Shown here in pieces: positions 13,642 through 16,559 of a DNA stretch of 16,559 bases. The notes below the pieces were generated by a model, which was given only the letters and a program-made list of their open reading frames with translations, was not told where the DNA came from and made no database searches. The translations under genes were made by a program, and so were the position numbers. This DNA is from Bacillota bacterium (lineage in GTDB: Bacteria; Bacillota; Bacilli; Lactobacillales; Enterococcaceae): positions 1 to 16,559 of the forward strand of contig JAEWFE010000024.1 in NCBI GenBank assembly GCA_023389005.1, read 5' to 3'. Each line of letters starts with the position of its first letter. Within the stretch, counting starts at the first letter, position 1.

Positions 13642-16559
13642 TTGGATGATAAATCTTTAGAGGTGATGCATAAAGGGTTATATCATGCTTTTGTGCAAGA
13701 AAGTGAAACAGCTGGTAATTTAGCTTTTCATCCTAAATTTGTATCAAATAATCAGCGAAAATTCCATAAAGTATTAACGGAAATCGAATATGAATTGCAA
13801 AACTGCGATGCTTTCTTCATAAGTGTGGCTTTTATTACGATGAGTGGGATTACGCCTTTGTTGCAGGGCTTTAAAGAGTTAGAGCAAAGAGGTGTTCCAG
13901 GTCGTATTTTAACTACTGATTATTTAACCTTTAGCGAACCTAGAGCTTTGAAAAAATTAGCTGAGTTAAAAAATATTGAAGTTAGAATGTATCGGACCCA
14001 AAATCAGTCAGCTGGTTTCCATACAAAGGGCTATATTTTTGAAAAAGATAACTTATACCGCATGATTATTGGTAGTTCCAACTTGACCATGAATGCTTTA
14101 ACGAAGAATAAAGAGTGGAATACAAAGTTGATTTCTACCAAAGATGGTGCGGTTTATAAGGACTTAGTCGATGAGTTTGAAGCACTTTGGAGTGATAATT
14201 CGCAGCAATATGATGAACATTTAGCAAAAATCTATGAAGAGAATTATCAACGTCAAAAAGCAATTCAAAAACAAAAAATTCAGCAAGAGTTTGAAGAGAT
14301 TTGGCAAGATTCGCATACTGTACAATATGAGCAAGTAGCAGATAGTTATGATACACAATATGAAATTGTTCAAGAACAACGTGATGTGACTCGACAAATG
14401 GCTGTTCCTGAAATGGAAATGTATAAATTACAGCCAAATTCGATGCAAAGTGGTTTTATCGATGAATTAAAAGCGCTGATTGCAAATGGTGCTAAGCGTG
14501 CATTACTTATATCAGCGACTGGTACTGGGAAAACCTACGCCTCGGCTTTTGCGTTAAGAAATATCAAATACAAACGCGCGCTATTTTTAGTTCACCGTGA
14601 GCAAATCGCGAAACAAGCCATTGCAAGTTATAAAAAAGTTTTCGGACCAACACGGACTTTTGGGTTGCTGTCGGGTAATCATAAAGCTGATGCGAGTGTT
14701 GATTACCTTTTTTCAACAATGCAAATGATGGCAAAAGAAGAGATTCGTCAACAATTTCCGAAAGATTACTTCGATGTAGTAGTGATTGATGAAGCCCATC
14801 GCGTAGGAGCTGGTTCTTATCAACGAATTTTAGATTATTTTGAACCTGAGTTACTTTTAGGGATGACTGCAACACCAGAACGTACCGATAATTTTGATGT
14901 GTTTAAAGCATTTGATCATAATATTGCTTATGAAATTCGTTTAAAGCAAGCATTGGAAGAAGAGTTGCTTTGCCCATTCCATTATTTTGGTATTAGCGAT
15001 ATCCTGGTCAATAATCAACTACTAGATGAAACAAAAGATTTTACGCGCCTTTCTTCTAGTGAGCGGATCAACCATATTATTGAGAAAATCGAGTATTTTG
15101 GTTATTCGGGTGACAGGGTTAAGGGTTTAATTTTCTGTCGTTCAAAAGAGGAGTGCCAATTTTTAAGTGAGGCTTTTAATCAACGTGGATATCGTACGGA
15201 TTATTTGACTGGTTCAGATTCTCAAGAAAAGCGTGAAAAAATGATTTCTTATTTGGTAGATGATCAGCAAATCGATTATCTAGATTATATTTTCACAGTC
15301 GATATTTTTAATGAAGGTGTGGATATTCCGGAAGTTAATCAAGTGGTTCTACTCAGACCAACGCAATCACCAATCGTTTTTGTTCAGCAATTAGGGCGTG
15401 GCTTGCGTAAGGATAAGGACAAAGAATATTTAGTCGTGCTAGATTTTATCGGTAATTATAAGAATAACTATATGATACCGATTGCTTTATCTGGAGACCG
15501 CAGTTATAACAAAGATAATATTCGCAAGTTCATTTCAGAATCTGACCGTACGATTCCAGGTGCGTCAACAATTCACTTTGATGAAGTTTCACGTAAAAAA
15601 ATCTTTGAATCAATTGACGGAGCAAATTTCGACTCCATTCAATTGATCAAAGATGCTTATAAGGGATTACGACAAAAATTAGGTCGTATTCCAGAACTGA
15701 TGGAATTTGAAAAATATGGTGAGCTTGATGTCATGCGTATTTTAGGAAATCCTAAACTGGGTTCATACTATCGCTTTTTAAATAATTATGAATCAGAGTA
15801 TCCTTACGAGCTTTCAGAATCTAGTGAACAAATGTTGAAGTTTATTTCACGCAAGTTCGCGAGTGGTAAACGTGCACATGAGTTACTTGCCTTTCAATTA
15901 TTAATGAAAAATCCAGAACAAGACATTTACCCACTTTGGGAGTCTGAAATGGCTAGTCGTTACGGAATTACTATTGATTTGAAAGCAAAAGTGAATGTGG
16001 CTAATATCTTAACGGGCAGATTTATTACTGGTGGTGAAAAAGTAACTTTCAAGGATTGTATCTTTATGGATGATTCTTCAGGAGAATGGTTGATTTCTGA
16101 TTTATTTAAGCAAGCATTAACGGATGAAGAATTCGTCCATCAACTAAAATCAGTGATCGAATTTGGGTTACACCGTTATGAACAAAGTTATCAGGATAGA
16201 TATCAAGATACTAATTTTGTTTTATATCAAAAATACACTTACGAAGATGTGTGTCGCTTATTAAACTGGCAAGAAAATTCAGTCGCGCAAAATATTGGTG
16301 GTTATAAATTTGATAAAGATACGAACACTTTCCCGGTATTCATCAACTATCACAAATCCGAGGATATTGATGCGACGATAAACTATGAAGATCGTTTTAT
16401 CAATGAAAACCAGCTGATTGCAATTTCAAAATCAGGTCGAAATCTAAGTTCAAATGATGTGCAGAATTTTATCAATGCAGAAGAAAGAGGAATTAAAGTA
16501 GATTTATTTGTTCGTAAAAATAAAGATGATAAGACTTCAAAGGAATTTTATTATCTTGG
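13642..16559 (+). CDS. PLD-nuclease/DEAH helicase fusion (DUF3427 type), 3' end outside the window
   Basis: The frame is open from TTG 13642 to the window edge (972 codons and two bases). The TTG has AGGTG (13631-13635) upstream; an ATG at 13666 is a less likely start. Domains in order: an N-terminal phospholipase-D-like nuclease with H127-x-K129 (GFHTKGYIF) and GSSNLT (144-149), then a superfamily 2 helicase with Walker A SATGTGKT (291-298, K297), DEAH (383-386), TATP (409-412), RecA2 motifs LIFCRSKEE and FNEGVDIPE, and motif VI QQLGRGLRK (582-590). After it comes a long C-terminal region (about 650 on) of the DUF3427 kind, close to complete at the edge (FYYLG-like). Such proteins use ATP to move along nucleic acid and are thought to cut or sense foreign DNA; the actual activity of this family is little known. 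It is directly downstream of two restriction systems, supporting a defence role. Confidence 0.9.
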   Translation, partial: MDDKSLEVMHKGLYHAFVQESETAGNLAFHPKFVSNNQRKFHKVLTEIEYELQNCDAFFISVAFITMSGITPLLQGFKELEQRGVPGRILTTDYLTFSEPRALKKLAELKNIEVRMYRTQNQSAGFHTKGYIFEKDNLYRMIIGSSNLTMNALTKNKEWNTKLISTKDGAVYKDLVDEFEALWSDNSQQYDEHLAKIYEENYQRQKAIQKQKIQQEFEEIWQDSHTVQYEQVADSYDTQYEIVQEQRDVTRQMAVPEMEMYKLQPNSMQSGFIDELKALIANGAKRALLISATGTGKTYASAFALRNIKYKRALFLVHREQIAKQAIASYKKVFGPTRTFGLLSGNHKADASVDYLFSTMQMMAKEEIRQQFPKDYFDVVVIDEAHRVGAGSYQRILDYFEPELLLGMTATPERTDNFDVFKAFDHNIAYEIRLKQALEEELLCPFHYFGISDILVNNQLLDETKDFTRLSSSERINHIIEKIEYFGYSGDRVKGLIFCRSKEECQFLSEAFNQRGYRTDYLTGSDSQEKREKMISYLVDDQQIDYLDYIFTVDIFNEGVDIPEVNQVVLLRPTQSPIVFVQQLGRGLRKDKDKEYLVVLDFIGNYKNNYMIPIALSGDRSYNKDNIRKFISESDRTIPGASTIHFDEVSRKKIFESIDGANFDSIQLIKDAYKGLRQKLGRIPELMEFEKYGELDVMRILGNPKLGSYYRFLNNYESEYPYELSESSEQMLKFISRKFASGKRAHELLAFQLLMKNPEQDIYPLWESEMASRYGITIDLKAKVNVANILTGRFITGGEKVTFKDCIFMDDSSGEWLISDLFKQALTDEEFVHQLKSVIEFGLHRYEQSYQDRYQDTNFVLYQKYTYEDVCRLLNWQENSVAQNIGGYKFDKDTNTFPVFINYHKSEDIDATINYEDRFINENQLIAISKSGRNLSSNDVQNFINAEERGIKVDLFVRKNKDDKTSKEFYYL

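Noticed and set aside
14135..14437. A minus-strand ORF inside the helicase gene
   Set aside because: It mirrors the helicase coding frame, has His/Leu-rich antisense composition and no initiation signals.
1..16559. CRISPR arrays, tRNA or rRNA genes, transposases or integrases
   Set aside because: I saw no regularly spaced repeats, no cloverleaf or rRNA-like segments and no DDE or recombinase signature in any coding frame.

Overview
The window is AT-rich DNA with dense genes, strong purine-rich ribosome binding sites, several TTG starts and Firmicutes-type promoters and terminators. Together with the DpnII-type restriction cassette this points to a member of the Lactobacillales, most likely Enterococcus or a close relative. 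The genus is an inference. There is no plasmid, phage or transposase gene in view.

Layout. Positions 1-1883 hold the tail of an unknown gene, a long helical protein of unknown function (146-1360) and a small unknown protein (1425-1883). A 184-bp nested inverted repeat (1904-2087) separates these from a convergent minus-strand gene of unknown function (2092-3312). A broken hicB-like antitoxin gene (3458-3634, minus) lies in the long gap that follows. Two transcription units then start from nearly identical 32-bp promoter segments (3833-3864 and 6208-6239). The first carries a Sel1-repeat protein with an acetyltransferase-like tail and a small unknown protein. The second carries a GNAT acetyltransferase, a 62-residue protein and an ATP-grasp protein whose true start appears to be an ATA codon. 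Between the units sits a GC-richer patch ending in a clear terminator, which could be a small RNA.

Positions 7942-13105 form a restriction-modification island. First comes a complete DpnII/MboI-type cassette: adenine methyltransferase dpnM, second methyltransferase dpnA and GATC endonuclease dpnB, closed by a strong terminator shared with the convergent gene. Next is a second, divergently arranged system: an amino-methyltransferase on the minus strand (10476-11183), a 162-residue protein of unknown role (11285-11773) and a PD-(D/E)xK endonuclease with a C-terminal winged-helix region (11849-13105). A 12-bp perfect palindrome lies between the divergent genes.

From 13121 the base composition shifts upward. 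There is a small unknown gene and then a large gene, cut by the window end, for a PLD-nuclease/DEAH-helicase protein (13642 onward). The right half therefore looks like a defence island. The DpnII cassette should methylate and cut GATC; the target of the second system cannot be read from sequence. The least explained parts are the 146-1883 gene pair, the 162-residue gene inside the second system, and the 155-residue gene in front of the helicase.
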